NCBI GenBank assembly: GCA_910584585.1 | Contig: CAJUBP010000045.1 | Coordinates: 17,538-26,606 of the forward strand | Origin: an uncultured Lachnospiraceae bacterium | Lineage (GTDB): Bacteria; Bacillota; Clostridia; Lachnospirales; Lachnospiraceae | DNA length: 9,069 bases | Reading direction: 5' to 3' | Shown here: positions 1 through 6,895 of the stretch, in pieces | Layout: every line of letters starts with the position of its first letter | Numbering within the stretch: position 1 is the first letter of the stretch | Translations under genes and position numbers: made by a program | Notes under the pieces: generated by a model | Seen by the model: the letters and a program-made list of their open reading frames with translations, nothing else | Told to the model about the DNA's origin: nothing | Databases searched by the model: none

Positions 1-504
1 CAGGCATTCATGATCGGCGCCACCAACATTCCATTGCTCAATGCAGACATTGTGACCGGACTGTCCATGATGCTATTATTTGTGCGCTTTACGCGCCTTG
101 GCATGAGCACCGTTCTGATTGCCCATATCACATTCAACATTCCCTATGTGATACTGAATGTGCTTCCGAAACTGAAGCAAAGCAGCCGCACCACTTACGA
201 AGCGGCTTTGGATTTGGGCGCTACTCCTTTGTATGCTTTTTTCAAAATTATCTGGCCGCAGATACGTCCCGGCGTATTTTCTGGTTTTCTGATGGCAATG
301 ACCATGTCGCTGGATGATTTTTCTGTCACTTATTTTACCAAAGGAGCCGGAATCCACACTTTGTCCACCATGATTTACACAGAAATGCGTAAGGGCATCC
401 GGCCGGAAATGTATGCTTTGTCCACGATTCTGTTTTTGCTTGCCCTGGTGCTGCTGCTGTTCATGAACTTCGGCCCTTCCGCCCGCCGGGAAAAAGAAGC
501 ATGA
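1..504 (+). CDS. potC: Polyamine ABC transporter permease PotC (5' partial)
   Basis: Inner-membrane permease subunit of a spermidine/putrescine importer; it would pair with PotB to form the channel and receive substrate from PotD. The reading frame is open from base 1 (codons for Q-A-F precede the first Met), so the N-terminal part lies outside the window. The visible 167 residues compare with about 255-265 for typical PotC, so roughly 90-100 are missing. The segment IPLLNADIVTGLSMMLLF (about residues 10-27) matches the PotC-family region that precedes a membrane helix. The EAA coupling loop, which docks on the ATPase, is clear at residues 67-90 (EAALDLG, then IIWPQIRP). Hydrophobic helices follow at about 92-103 and 139-155. 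The protein ends with a short basic tail (ARREKEA). It lies 70 nt upstream of a potD homologue on the same strand, which supports polyamine specificity. Family assignment is strong; exact substrate is inferred. Confidence 0.93.
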   Translation, partial: QAFMIGATNIPLLNADIVTGLSMMLLFVRFTRLGMSTVLIAHITFNIPYVILNVLPKLKQSSRTTYEAALDLGATPLYAFFKIIWPQIRPGVFSGFLMAMTMSLDDFSVTYFTKGAGIHTLSTMIYTEMRKGIRPEMYALSTILFLLALVLLLFMNFGPSARREKEA

Positions 505-514
505 TATTGATTCG

Positions 515-559
515 CTGCCGAAGAAGGAAAACATCCTCCAAAGATACCTTCTGCTGCAG
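515..559 (+). promoter_or_regulatory. Imperfect stem-loop between potC and potD
   Basis: In the 70-nt gap between the potC stop and potD start, bases 515-527 (CTGCCGAAGAAGG) pair with 547-559 (CCTTCTGCTGCAG) at 11 of 13 positions, around a 19-nt loop. There is no T run after it, so it is not a typical terminator. The right arm ends where the purine-rich potD ribosome binding region (558-567) begins. It could stabilise or process the mRNA, or modulate potD translation; the role is inference. Confidence 0.4.
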
Positions 560-561
560 GA

Positions 562-567
562 AAGGAG
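562..567 (+). promoter_or_regulatory. Ribosome binding site of potD
   Basis: AAGGAG lies 7 nt upstream of the ATG at 575, an ideal spacing that supports this start. It immediately follows the 3' arm of the potC-potD stem-loop. Confidence 0.8.
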
Positions 568-574
568 AGAAACA

Positions 575-1636
575 ATGAGACGAAAAAAAGTAATCTGCTG
601 TATTTTGGCCTGCCTTGCCATCTCCGGCCTTACGGCGGGATGCGGATCCAAAAATTCAGAAAACACTCTGACCATTTTGAATTACGGGAAATACCTGGAT
701 CCGGAAGCCATTGAACTATTCGAGGAAGAAACGGGAATCCAAGTGGAACTGGAAGAATATATCACCCCGGAAAATATGTACACCAAGTACCGGGCCGGAG
801 CCATTGATTACGATTTAATCTGCACTTCCGATTATATGATAGAAAAACTGATTCAGGAAGGAGAAGTACTAGAACTGGATTATGACAATATCCCTCTCGC
901 GGAAAATTTAGATTCCACTTATTTCGATTTTTCCAAATCCTTTGATCCGGAAAATAAATATGCCATTCCCTATTTCTTTGGGACAGTGGGCATCCTTTAT
1001 CATCGGGATATGGTAGATGAATCCAAAGTGAATTCCTGGAAGATCCTGTGGGACAAAGAATACTCCGGTCAGATTATCATGGCCGATTCTGTCAGGGACT
1101 CTTTCATGGTAGCCCTGAAAATCCTGGGCTATTCTCTAAATACCACAGAGGATGATCAGTTAAAAGAAGCCCAGGATCTGCTCCTTGAGCAAAAACCTCT
1201 GGTCTATTCTTATCTGGTGGATGAAGCCCAGGATGAAATGATCTCTGAAAATGCGGCCATGGCAGTGGTTTATTCCGGGGAAGCCGGATATGCCCTGGAA
1301 TTTAACGACAAGCTGGCTTTCTCCGTGCCGGAGGAAGGCTCCAACATGTGGATTGATTCCTGGTTTATCCCCAAATCTGCCAAACAAAAGGAAAATGCGG
1401 AGAAATTTCTGAACTTTCTCTGCCGGGAAGACATTTCCATGATGAATTTCGACTATGTGTATTATGCCACGCCCAATCAGAAAACAAAGGCTGCGTTGGA
1501 CAAGGAACTGCAGGAAAATACAACAATTTTCCCTCCTACGGAAACACTGAATAACTGTGAAGTGCTCAAACCGCTGAAAGATGAAGATACTATGAAGCTG
1601 AATCTGCTCTGGAAAGAAATTAAAGCGGCAGACTGA
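575..1636 (+). CDS. potD: Spermidine/putrescine-binding lipoprotein PotD
   Basis: Extracellular solute-binding protein of the polyamine importer, lipid-anchored to the outer face of the membrane. The 353-residue length is typical for PotD. Residues 1-23 form a lipoprotein signal peptide: basic MRRKK, a hydrophobic core, then lipobox TAGC with the acylated cysteine at C23. The mature N-terminus carries the family pattern LTILNYGKYLDPEAIELFEEETGI (split over residues 32-55), matching the N-W-x-x-Y region of PotD with Tyr in place of the usual Trp. Other matches are TSDY (84-87), IPYFFGTVGI (131-140) and MWIDSW (258-263); the last supplies the Trp and Asp that contact the polyamine amine groups in characterised PotD. 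The Tyr for Trp change may alter preference between putrescine and spermidine; that is inference. It is the last gene of the operon, and its stop codon lies inside a direct repeat. A bidirectional terminator follows. Confidence 0.93.
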   Translation: MRRKKVICCILACLAISGLTAGCGSKNSENTLTILNYGKYLDPEAIELFEEETGIQVELEEYITPENMYTKYRAGAIDYDLICTSDYMIEKLIQEGEVLELDYDNIPLAENLDSTYFDFSKSFDPENKYAIPYFFGTVGILYHRDMVDESKVNSWKILWDKEYSGQIIMADSVRDSFMVALKILGYSLNTTEDDQLKEAQDLLLEQKPLVYSYLVDEAQDEMISENAAMAVVYSGEAGYALEFNDKLAFSVPEEGSNMWIDSWFIPKSAKQKENAEKFLNFLCREDISMMNFDYVYYATPNQKTKAALDKELQENTTIFPPTETLNNCEVLKPLKDEDTMKLNLLWKEIKAAD

Positions 1637-1659
1637 TTGATACGCAAGTTAGGAAGGTT
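1631..1659 (+). repeat. Direct repeat, copy 1 (overlaps potD stop)
   Basis: This 29-bp unit recurs at 1690-1718 with one mismatch, and the last 24 bases are identical (beginning ATTGATACGCAAGTTAGG). Copy 1 contains the last sense codon (GAC) and the TGA stop of potD. The period between copies is 59 bp. Confidence 0.9.
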
Positions 1660-1689
1660 ATCCTTGAATGGAAGCATAGGCAAACAGCG

Positions 1690-1718
1690 GACTAATTGAT
1701 ACGCAAGTTAGGAAGGTT
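1690..1718 (+). repeat. Direct repeat, copy 2
   Basis: Second copy of the 29-bp unit at 1631-1659. It is preceded by GCG and reads GCG-GAC-TAA, resembling the Ala-Asp-stop end of potD. This suggests a partial duplication of the potD 3' end, or a dispersed element placed twice. The sequence between the copies shows no further similarity to copy 1. Confidence 0.9.
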
Positions 1719-1734
1719 TGTTTCTTAAAACCGC

Positions 1735-1789
1735 AAATAAGAATCTCCCCACAGAAACCATCAGGTTCCCTGCGGGGAGATTCTTATTT
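1735..1789. terminator. Bidirectional intrinsic terminator between pot and opp operons
   Basis: A perfect 16-bp inverted repeat: 1735-1750 (AAATAAGAATCTCCCC) pairs with 1774-1789, around a 23-nt centre that can form a smaller inner AACC/GGTT stem. The GC block at the loop end and the A/T-rich base give a U-rich tail on both strands (TTCTTATTTTT on +, TTCTTATTTGCGGTTTT on -). It lies about 100 nt after the potD stop and 50 nt after the oppA stop, so it serves both convergent operons. Confidence 0.88.
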
Positions 1790-1838
1790 TTACTGCTGCA
1801 GTCTTAAAAAGTTACAACAGCTCTATTTCTTCACCTGC

Positions 1839-3638
1839 TTACTTCTTGGTTGCATTCATGAAATATTTCATACCGTAAACAGTTGCATAAATTCCGTCTA
1901 CATTAGGTTTCTGCATATAGATATCATTGTAGTAGTAAAGCGGAACCACTGCCCAGGTTTCCATCAGCATATCTTCTGCCTGATGCATCAGCTCTACACG
2001 TTTTGCGAAATCTGCAGTGTTGCGGATTTCTGTAATCAACGCGTCATATGCTGTCCAATCCGGTGCGGAATCGCTCTTATCGCCTTTTCCTAACTGCATA
2101 TCGTTGTTACCGGAATCAGAAGTGAAAATCTCTAACATATTTACCGGGTCATTGTAATCAGCCAGCCATCCCTCACGGGCGATGGTGAAGCTTCCGTTCT
2201 TTCTGTTTTCCAGGAATACGTTCCAGTCCTGAGTCTGGATTTCCATAGTGATTCCAAGAACGCCTAAATCCTGCTGTACTGCCTGCGCAATTGCAACATG
2301 TCCGGTACCGTCATTGGTCAGATATGTCATGTTGATTGCCGGGTCAATTTTATATGTGCCGTCGCCGTTGTCTGTGAAGCTGTATCCTGCTTCTTCCATC
2401 AGTTTCTTAGCATCCTCTACCATTGCTGCGCCTGTAGTTTCTGCGTCATAGTAGCTGGTATCTGCCTGTTTGAACTCTCCGCCGTTACCGTCTGCCATTC
2501 CAAGAGGAACGAAAGAATCTGCAACAACCTGTCCGGACTGGCCGATATTTTCCACGATAAACTGACGGTCAATCAAAAGGTTCATAGCGTGACGCATCTT
2601 TGCTGCTTCTTCCACTGTTTTTCCATCGAAAATCGGGTCATTTACATTGAAACCAATGTAATAGGTTCCCAGGTTATCCAAAATGCCGAATTCCGGATTC
2701 ACACCGTTCAAAGTAGAGATTTCATCGTTTGGAACAGTGTCAATATAGTCTACGTCGCCGCTGTTGTAAGCTGCGTAAATTGCAGTATCGTCAGCGCTTA
2801 ACATAAAGTGAAGTTCTTCCATGGTTACGCTGTCAACGTTGTGATAATTTGCGTTCTTCTTGTAAACCATGCTCTCATTGTGATTCCAGGATTCCAGAGT
2901 GTATGCTCCGTTGCATACAAATCCTGCTTCCTGCGCCCATTTTCCCGGAACTGTTCCGTCAGAATTTGCTGCTTCTACAGAAGCCTGATGTACCGGGAAG
3001 AACGTCGGGAACGCCATTAAGTCATTGAAATAAGGACAGGGACTTGTCAAAGTAATTACCAATGTATAATCATCTGTAGCTTCAACAGAAAGCGTTCCGT
3101 CATCCTTTTTTGCAATAATGTCGAACAGGTAAGCATAATCTGCCGCTGTCTCTTCAGCAACGGCACGGTTCCAGCTATATACAATGTCAGCTGCTTTCAG
3201 ATCGTCCCCATTGCTCCACTTAGACTCAATCATCTTAACAGTGTAAACTTTGCCGTCTTCAGATACTTCCGGCATATCCGTTGCCAAATCAGGAATCAGA
3301 TTTCCGTCTTTGTCATAAGTATACAATCCTGCAAAAGTGTTTACTGCAAGACATCCGCCGTCCACAGAACTGTTCAGCGCCGGATCGAGATAATCAGGCT
3401 CTGAAGCCAGGTTAATGTACAGCACATTTGTATCTGAGTTAGTTGCGGAACCTGTATTTGCTCCCTCTTCTGCGTCTGCATTCGCGTCATCGCCTGCATC
3501 TGATTTTTCTGTGTCTTCTGTCTGTGTATCATTGGCTGCGTCATCTTTTTTATTTCCTGCGCCATTATTGCCGCCGCAGGCCGTCAGGCTCAATGCCATA
3601 CATGCAACCAGTAATACGGATACCAGTTTCTTTTTCAT
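1839..3638 (-). CDS. oppA: Oligopeptide-binding lipoprotein OppA (SBP family 5)
   Basis: Extracellular peptide-binding subunit of the Opp importer, anchored by lipid. At 599 residues it is in the usual range for Gram-positive OppA. The signal peptide ends in lipobox SLTAC with the acylated Cys at 21. A long acidic, Asp/Thr/Ala-rich linker (about 30-70) separates the anchor from the folded domain. Family-5 hallmarks follow: LASEPDYLDPALNSS (77-91), SKWSNGDDLKAADIVYSWNRAV (split across 139-160), CNGAYTLESW (242-251) and REGWLADYNDP (488-498). The last matches the REGWCADYNEP region of enterobacterial OppA near the peptide pocket, which favours oligopeptides over nickel or dipeptides. An AGGAGG ribosome site (3646-3651) precedes the ATG. 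It is the last gene of the operon, 67 nt after oppF, with no clear promoter of its own. Exact ligands cannot be read from sequence. Confidence 0.93.
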   Translation of the reverse strand: MKKKLVSVLLVACMALSLTACGGNNGAGNKKDDAANDTQTEDTEKSDAGDDANADAEEGANTGSATNSDTNVLYINLASEPDYLDPALNSSVDGGCLAVNTFAGLYTYDKDGNLIPDLATDMPEVSEDGKVYTVKMIESKWSNGDDLKAADIVYSWNRAVAEETAADYAYLFDIIAKKDDGTLSVEATDDYTLVITLTSPCPYFNDLMAFPTFFPVHQASVEAANSDGTVPGKWAQEAGFVCNGAYTLESWNHNESMVYKKNANYHNVDSVTMEELHFMLSADDTAIYAAYNSGDVDYIDTVPNDEISTLNGVNPEFGILDNLGTYYIGFNVNDPIFDGKTVEEAAKMRHAMNLLIDRQFIVENIGQSGQVVADSFVPLGMADGNGGEFKQADTSYYDAETTGAAMVEDAKKLMEEAGYSFTDNGDGTYKIDPAINMTYLTNDGTGHVAIAQAVQQDLGVLGITMEIQTQDWNVFLENRKNGSFTIAREGWLADYNDPVNMLEIFTSDSGNNDMQLGKGDKSDSAPDWTAYDALITEIRNTADFAKRVELMHQAEDMLMETWAVVPLYYYNDIYMQKPNVDGIYATVYGMKYFMNATKK

Positions 3639-3645
3639 ATTATTT

Positions 3646-3651
3646 CCTCCT
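3646..3651 (-). promoter_or_regulatory. Ribosome binding site of oppA
   Basis: A perfect AGGAGG on the minus strand lies 7 nt before the ATG at 3638. It is the strongest site in this operon, in keeping with a binding protein that is usually made in excess over the membrane and ATPase subunits. Confidence 0.8.
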
Positions 3652-3679
3652 ATTTGAAATATTGAAATCTATGCTTTCA

Positions 3680-3697
3680 CCAAAGAAAACTCTCTGG
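3680..3697 (-). other. Small stem-loop in oppF-oppA gap
   Basis: On the minus strand CCAGAG (3697-3692) can pair with CTTTGG (3685-3680) across a 6-nt loop, including one G-U pair. No T run follows, so it is not a terminator. It could act as a processing or stability element uncoupling oppA from upstream genes. The stem is short and may be chance. Confidence 0.22.
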
Positions 3698-3705
3698 AAA
3701 AAACC

Positions 3706-4749
3706 TTATTTATTCCAACACGCAACCATATGTCCGCCTCCCCGGTCAGTCAGCTGAGGCATCTCTTTTGCGCACTGGTCTGTAGCATACCGGCATCTGG
3801 TCCTGAAAGGACATCCGGTAGGCATTTTCAGGGGACTTGGCACGTCTCCTTCCAAAATAATACGTTCGCTTTTTCTTGCGGTCTCCGGATCCGGAATCGG
3901 AACCGCTGACAGCAGGCTCAAGGTATATGGATGAATGGGATTGGCGTTTAATTCATCTGCATCCGCCAACTCCATCATTTTTCCAAGATACATAACCGCG
4001 ATACGATCGGAAATATGGTGTACAATCAAAAGATCATGGGCGATAAACAGATAGGCAACGCCCAATTTCTCCTGTAATTCCTCAAACATATTGACCACCT
4101 GTGCCTGAATGGAAACATCCAGCGCGGAAACAGGCTCGTCACATACAATAAACTTCGGATTTACGGCCAGCGCCCGGGCAATTCCGATACGCTGTCTCTG
4201 ACCGCCGGAAAACTCATGGGCATACCGCATGGCATGTTCTGCATTCAGCCCTACCAGCTCCATCAATTCCAGAATTTTCTCCCTGCGCTCATTCCGGTTG
4301 GCATAGAGATTATGCACATCCAGAGGCTCTCCGATAATATCTTCCACCGTCATACGGGGATTCAGAGAAGAATAGGGATCCTGGAATACCATCTGCATCT
4401 GCTTGCGGTAAGGCAGCATATTAACGTCCACTTTCTGTCCAATGGCCGGTTTGCCGTCTGCCCCCAAAATAATTTTTCCCTTCTCATCGTACTGCTCCCC
4501 GCTGTCAAAGAGCACCTCTCCGTCAAATTCAATGCGCCCGGCAGTAGGCTGATACAGACGAAGCAAAGTCCTGCCCACTGTGGTTTTTCCGCACCCTGAC
4601 TCTCCTACAAGCCCCAGTGTCTCACCGGGTTTCACCGCAAAGGAAATATCATCCACCGCTTTCAGCGGAATTGTCTTAAATCCCTGACGCACGGGAAAGT
4701 ACTGCTTTAAGTGATCTACCTTTAACAGATACTTTTCGTTTTCACTCAT
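3706..4749 (-). CDS. oppF: Oligopeptide ABC transporter ATPase OppF
   Basis: Cytoplasmic ATPase that pairs with OppD to drive peptide import. All nucleotide-binding motifs are intact: Walker A GESGCGKT (49-56), Q-loop Gln123 in MVFQDP, signature SGGQRQR (181-187), Walker B IVCDEP (201-206, catalytic Glu205) and switch His238. The C-terminal oligopeptide/dipeptide domain ends with a CX5CX6CX17C set at C313, C319, C326 and C344; the equivalent cysteines hold a 4Fe-4S cluster in a structurally studied DppD. Compared with typical OppF there are about 25 extra residues between Walker A and the Q-loop (about 82-108). The start overlaps the oppD stop in an ATGA arrangement, and AAGGAG lies 7 nt upstream, so translation is probably coupled. 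Assignment to OppF rather than OppD follows from gene order and the SGGQ signature. Confidence 0.93.
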   Translation of the reverse strand: MSENEKYLLKVDHLKQYFPVRQGFKTIPLKAVDDISFAVKPGETLGLVGESGCGKTTVGRTLLRLYQPTAGRIEFDGEVLFDSGEQYDEKGKIILGADGKPAIGQKVDVNMLPYRKQMQMVFQDPYSSLNPRMTVEDIIGEPLDVHNLYANRNERREKILELMELVGLNAEHAMRYAHEFSGGQRQRIGIARALAVNPKFIVCDEPVSALDVSIQAQVVNMFEELQEKLGVAYLFIAHDLLIVHHISDRIAVMYLGKMMELADADELNANPIHPYTLSLLSAVPIPDPETARKSERIILEGDVPSPLKMPTGCPFRTRCRYATDQCAKEMPQLTDRGGGHMVACWNK

Positions 4750-5756
4750 GACCGTTCTCCTTCCTGTGCTTCATAGAGCTCTTTTATATTCATCCAGCAG
4801 CTTGCCAGATGTGTGTCGCTGACACGCAGTTCTTCTGGCTTTTCCTTCAGGCAGATCTTCATAGCCGCGTCACACCTGGGGCAGAATGCGCATCCTTCAG
4901 GCATCTGCAGAAGATTGATGGGCGTTCCGCCGATTGGAACCAGTTTCTCATTCATATTATCTGCTTTCGGGATCGAGCGGAGCAGACCCTTGGTATACTC
5001 ATGGGCCGGCTGATAGAAAATATCATCTGCCGTTCCCCGTTCACAGACGCGCCCTCCGTACATAACGAGAATCTCATCGCACATGCTGGCGATAACTCCC
5101 AAATCATGGGTTACCATAATAATGGCCATTCCAAGCTTCTGCTGCAAATCCTGCATCAGCTCCAGAATCTGCGCCTGGATTGTCACATCCAATGCCGTGG
5201 TGGGCTCATCTGCAATCAGAATATCCGGCTCACAGACCAATGCCATGGCAATCATCACACGCTGGCGCATACCGCCGGATAATTCATGGGGATACTGTTT
5301 CAGCCGGCTCTCCGGCTCATTTACCCCAACCAATGTCAATATTTCAACGGCACGTTCCCTGGCCTGCTTCTTATCTTTGTCCGTATGAAGGAGAATTGCC
5401 TCCACCAACTGGCTTCCCACTGTAAACACCGGATTCAGGCTGGTCATAGGATCCTGGAAAATAATCGAGCACTTCTCTCCCCGGAATTTCTGCATCTGCC
5501 TGCTGTTCCATTTGGTAATGTCCTCTCCGCGGAAATTCACTTCTCCGGAGGTGATTTTACCAGTTTCTGCTAAAATCTGCATAATGGAATACGCCGTTAC
5601 CGATTTACCGGAACCGGATTCCCCCACAATCCCCAGGGTTTTTCCCGGCTCTAAGGTAAAGGAAATTCCATTCACTGCCTGAACCTCTCCATTTTCCGTA
5701 AAAAAACTGGTATGGAGATCTTTTACTTCCAAAATATATTTATTTTCTTCGCTCAT
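4746..5756 (-). CDS. oppD: Oligopeptide ABC transporter ATPase OppD
   Basis: Cytoplasmic ATPase partner of OppF. Motifs in order: Walker A GESGSGKS (45-52), Q-loop Gln101 (IIFQDPMTSLNP), signature LSGGMRQR (159-166), Walker B ILIADEP (179-185, catalytic Glu184) and switch His217 (THDLG). The SGGM signature is typical of OppD/DppD. The C-terminal domain has the same CX5CX6CX17C spacing as its partner (C289, C295, C302, C320), plus an additional Cys292, so it may bind an iron-sulfur cluster. At 336 residues it has the normal length. AAGGAG with an 8-nt spacer precedes the ATG, 17 nt after the oppC stop. The 3' end overlaps oppF by 4 bases (ATGA). No defects seen. Confidence 0.94.
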   Translation of the reverse strand: MSEENKYILEVKDLHTSFFTENGEVQAVNGISFTLEPGKTLGIVGESGSGKSVTAYSIMQILAETGKITSGEVNFRGEDITKWNSRQMQKFRGEKCSIIFQDPMTSLNPVFTVGSQLVEAILLHTDKDKKQARERAVEILTLVGVNEPESRLKQYPHELSGGMRQRVMIAMALVCEPDILIADEPTTALDVTIQAQILELMQDLQQKLGMAIIMVTHDLGVIASMCDEILVMYGGRVCERGTADDIFYQPAHEYTKGLLRSIPKADNMNEKLVPIGGTPINLLQMPEGCAFCPRCDAAMKICLKEKPEELRVSDTHLASCWMNIKELYEAQEGERS

Positions 5757-5773
5757 CTGCTTATCTCCTTAAT

Positions 5774-6862
5774 TTATTTCAATTTAGAGTCGAATGCATC
5801 ACGAAGACCATCGCCCAGTAAATTCAAAGCCAACACAATCAAACAAATTGCAACTGCAGGAATCACAAGCCGCAGAGGATAGGACTGCATGCCCGCCCTT
5901 GCGTCATTGGCCAGACTTCCCAGGGAAGTCAGCGGATCAGATACGCCCAATCCCAGGAAACTTAAGTAACTCTCGGTAAAAATTGCACTCGGCACCTGCA
6001 GCGCGGTAGTAATGATAATTACAGACAAGCAGTTCGGTAAAATATGCCTGCGCAGAATCCGGCTGTTCTTCGTGCCGATACATCTTGCCGCCAACACGTA
6101 TTCGTTATTCTTGATGGTCAGAATCTGTCCGCGGATCAGACGGGCCATACTTACCCAGTACAGAAGACCGAACACAATAAAAATCGAAATCATATTGGTT
6201 CCCAAAGCCTGCAGCGCCGTCCCTTCAATCAAAGGCTTCAGCGTTTCATTCAGCACCACCGACAGCAGAATAATAATCAGCATGTCCGGCAGAGAATAAA
6301 TAATATCTACAATACGCATCATCACAAGATCCAGCGTTCCGCCGAAATACCCGGCGATGGAACCGTATAAAAGACCGATAATCAATACCATGATAGACGC
6401 CACAACGCCCACGGAAAGACTGACTCTGGTTCCGTAAATCACACGGATAAAATAATCTCTGCTCAAACTGTCTGTTCCGAAAATATGGGGAAACAACTTT
6501 TCTCCAGTCTCCTCCATATACTTTGTCTCCAACTTGGAGTACTCAAAGGGCCCCAGATTTGCCGCTGTCTTATCTCTGATTCCGTTTACCGAAATAATCT
6601 GTGAATATTTATAAGGCACAATCATAGGCGCAACAATGATAGTTATAATAATCAGCGCCAACACTACAATACTGCCCATGGCAAGAGGATTCTTGCGCAG
6701 CCGTCTCATACCATCCTTGAAAAAGGTGGTCGACTCTCCCATCACGTCCTGCTGCTTCTTCTCATCCTCCGTCGCCGGTTCAAAATTTTTATCATTAAAT
6801 TTACTCAAATCCACCTGTGCGGAAAAGAGCTGCTTTTTCTTCAACTCCTGATTCTCTGGCAT
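5774..6862 (-). CDS. oppC: Oligopeptide ABC transporter permease OppC
   Basis: Second channel-forming permease of the importer. It has a long charged cytoplasmic N-terminus (1-58), then a first membrane helix at about 60-82. An outside loop with the OppC pattern HIFGTDSLSRDYFIRVIYGTRVSLSVG follows (split over 126-152). Further helices lie at about 153-175, 190-206, 224-240, 278-294 and 332-350. The EAA coupling loop is at 255-277 (YVLAARCIGTKNSRILRRHILPN). At 362 residues it is longer than the roughly 300 of enterobacterial OppC; the extra length is in the N-terminal tail and the first outside loop. The start is the only reasonable ATG, although AGGAG sits just 1 nt before it and a better-spaced AAAGGA lies 10 nt upstream. 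It begins 33 nt after the oppB stop. Confidence 0.92.
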   Translation of the reverse strand: MPENQELKKKQLFSAQVDLSKFNDKNFEPATEDEKKQQDVMGESTTFFKDGMRRLRKNPLAMGSIVVLALIIITIIVAPMIVPYKYSQIISVNGIRDKTAANLGPFEYSKLETKYMEETGEKLFPHIFGTDSLSRDYFIRVIYGTRVSLSVGVVASIMVLIIGLLYGSIAGYFGGTLDLVMMRIVDIIYSLPDMLIIILLSVVLNETLKPLIEGTALQALGTNMISIFIVFGLLYWVSMARLIRGQILTIKNNEYVLAARCIGTKNSRILRRHILPNCLSVIIITTALQVPSAIFTESYLSFLGLGVSDPLTSLGSLANDARAGMQSYPLRLVIPAVAICLIVLALNLLGDGLRDAFDSKLK

Positions 6863-6895
6863 ACTCCTATCGTCCTTTCTGTCCTTCTCTCATTT

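Noticed and set aside
76..675. 199-codon open frame on the minus strand across potC and potD
   Set aside because: It lies antisense to two well-supported genes, crosses their junction, has no recognisable domain and is best explained as a shadow frame.
1631..1718. CRISPR array
   Set aside because: Only two repeat copies, one inside a coding sequence, a 30-nt gap and no cas genes nearby; this is a simple direct repeat.
2298..2801. 167-codon open frame on the plus strand within oppA
   Set aside because: Antisense to a conserved part of oppA, rich in Cys/Val/Ile as expected of a shadow translation, with no convincing ribosome site or family match.
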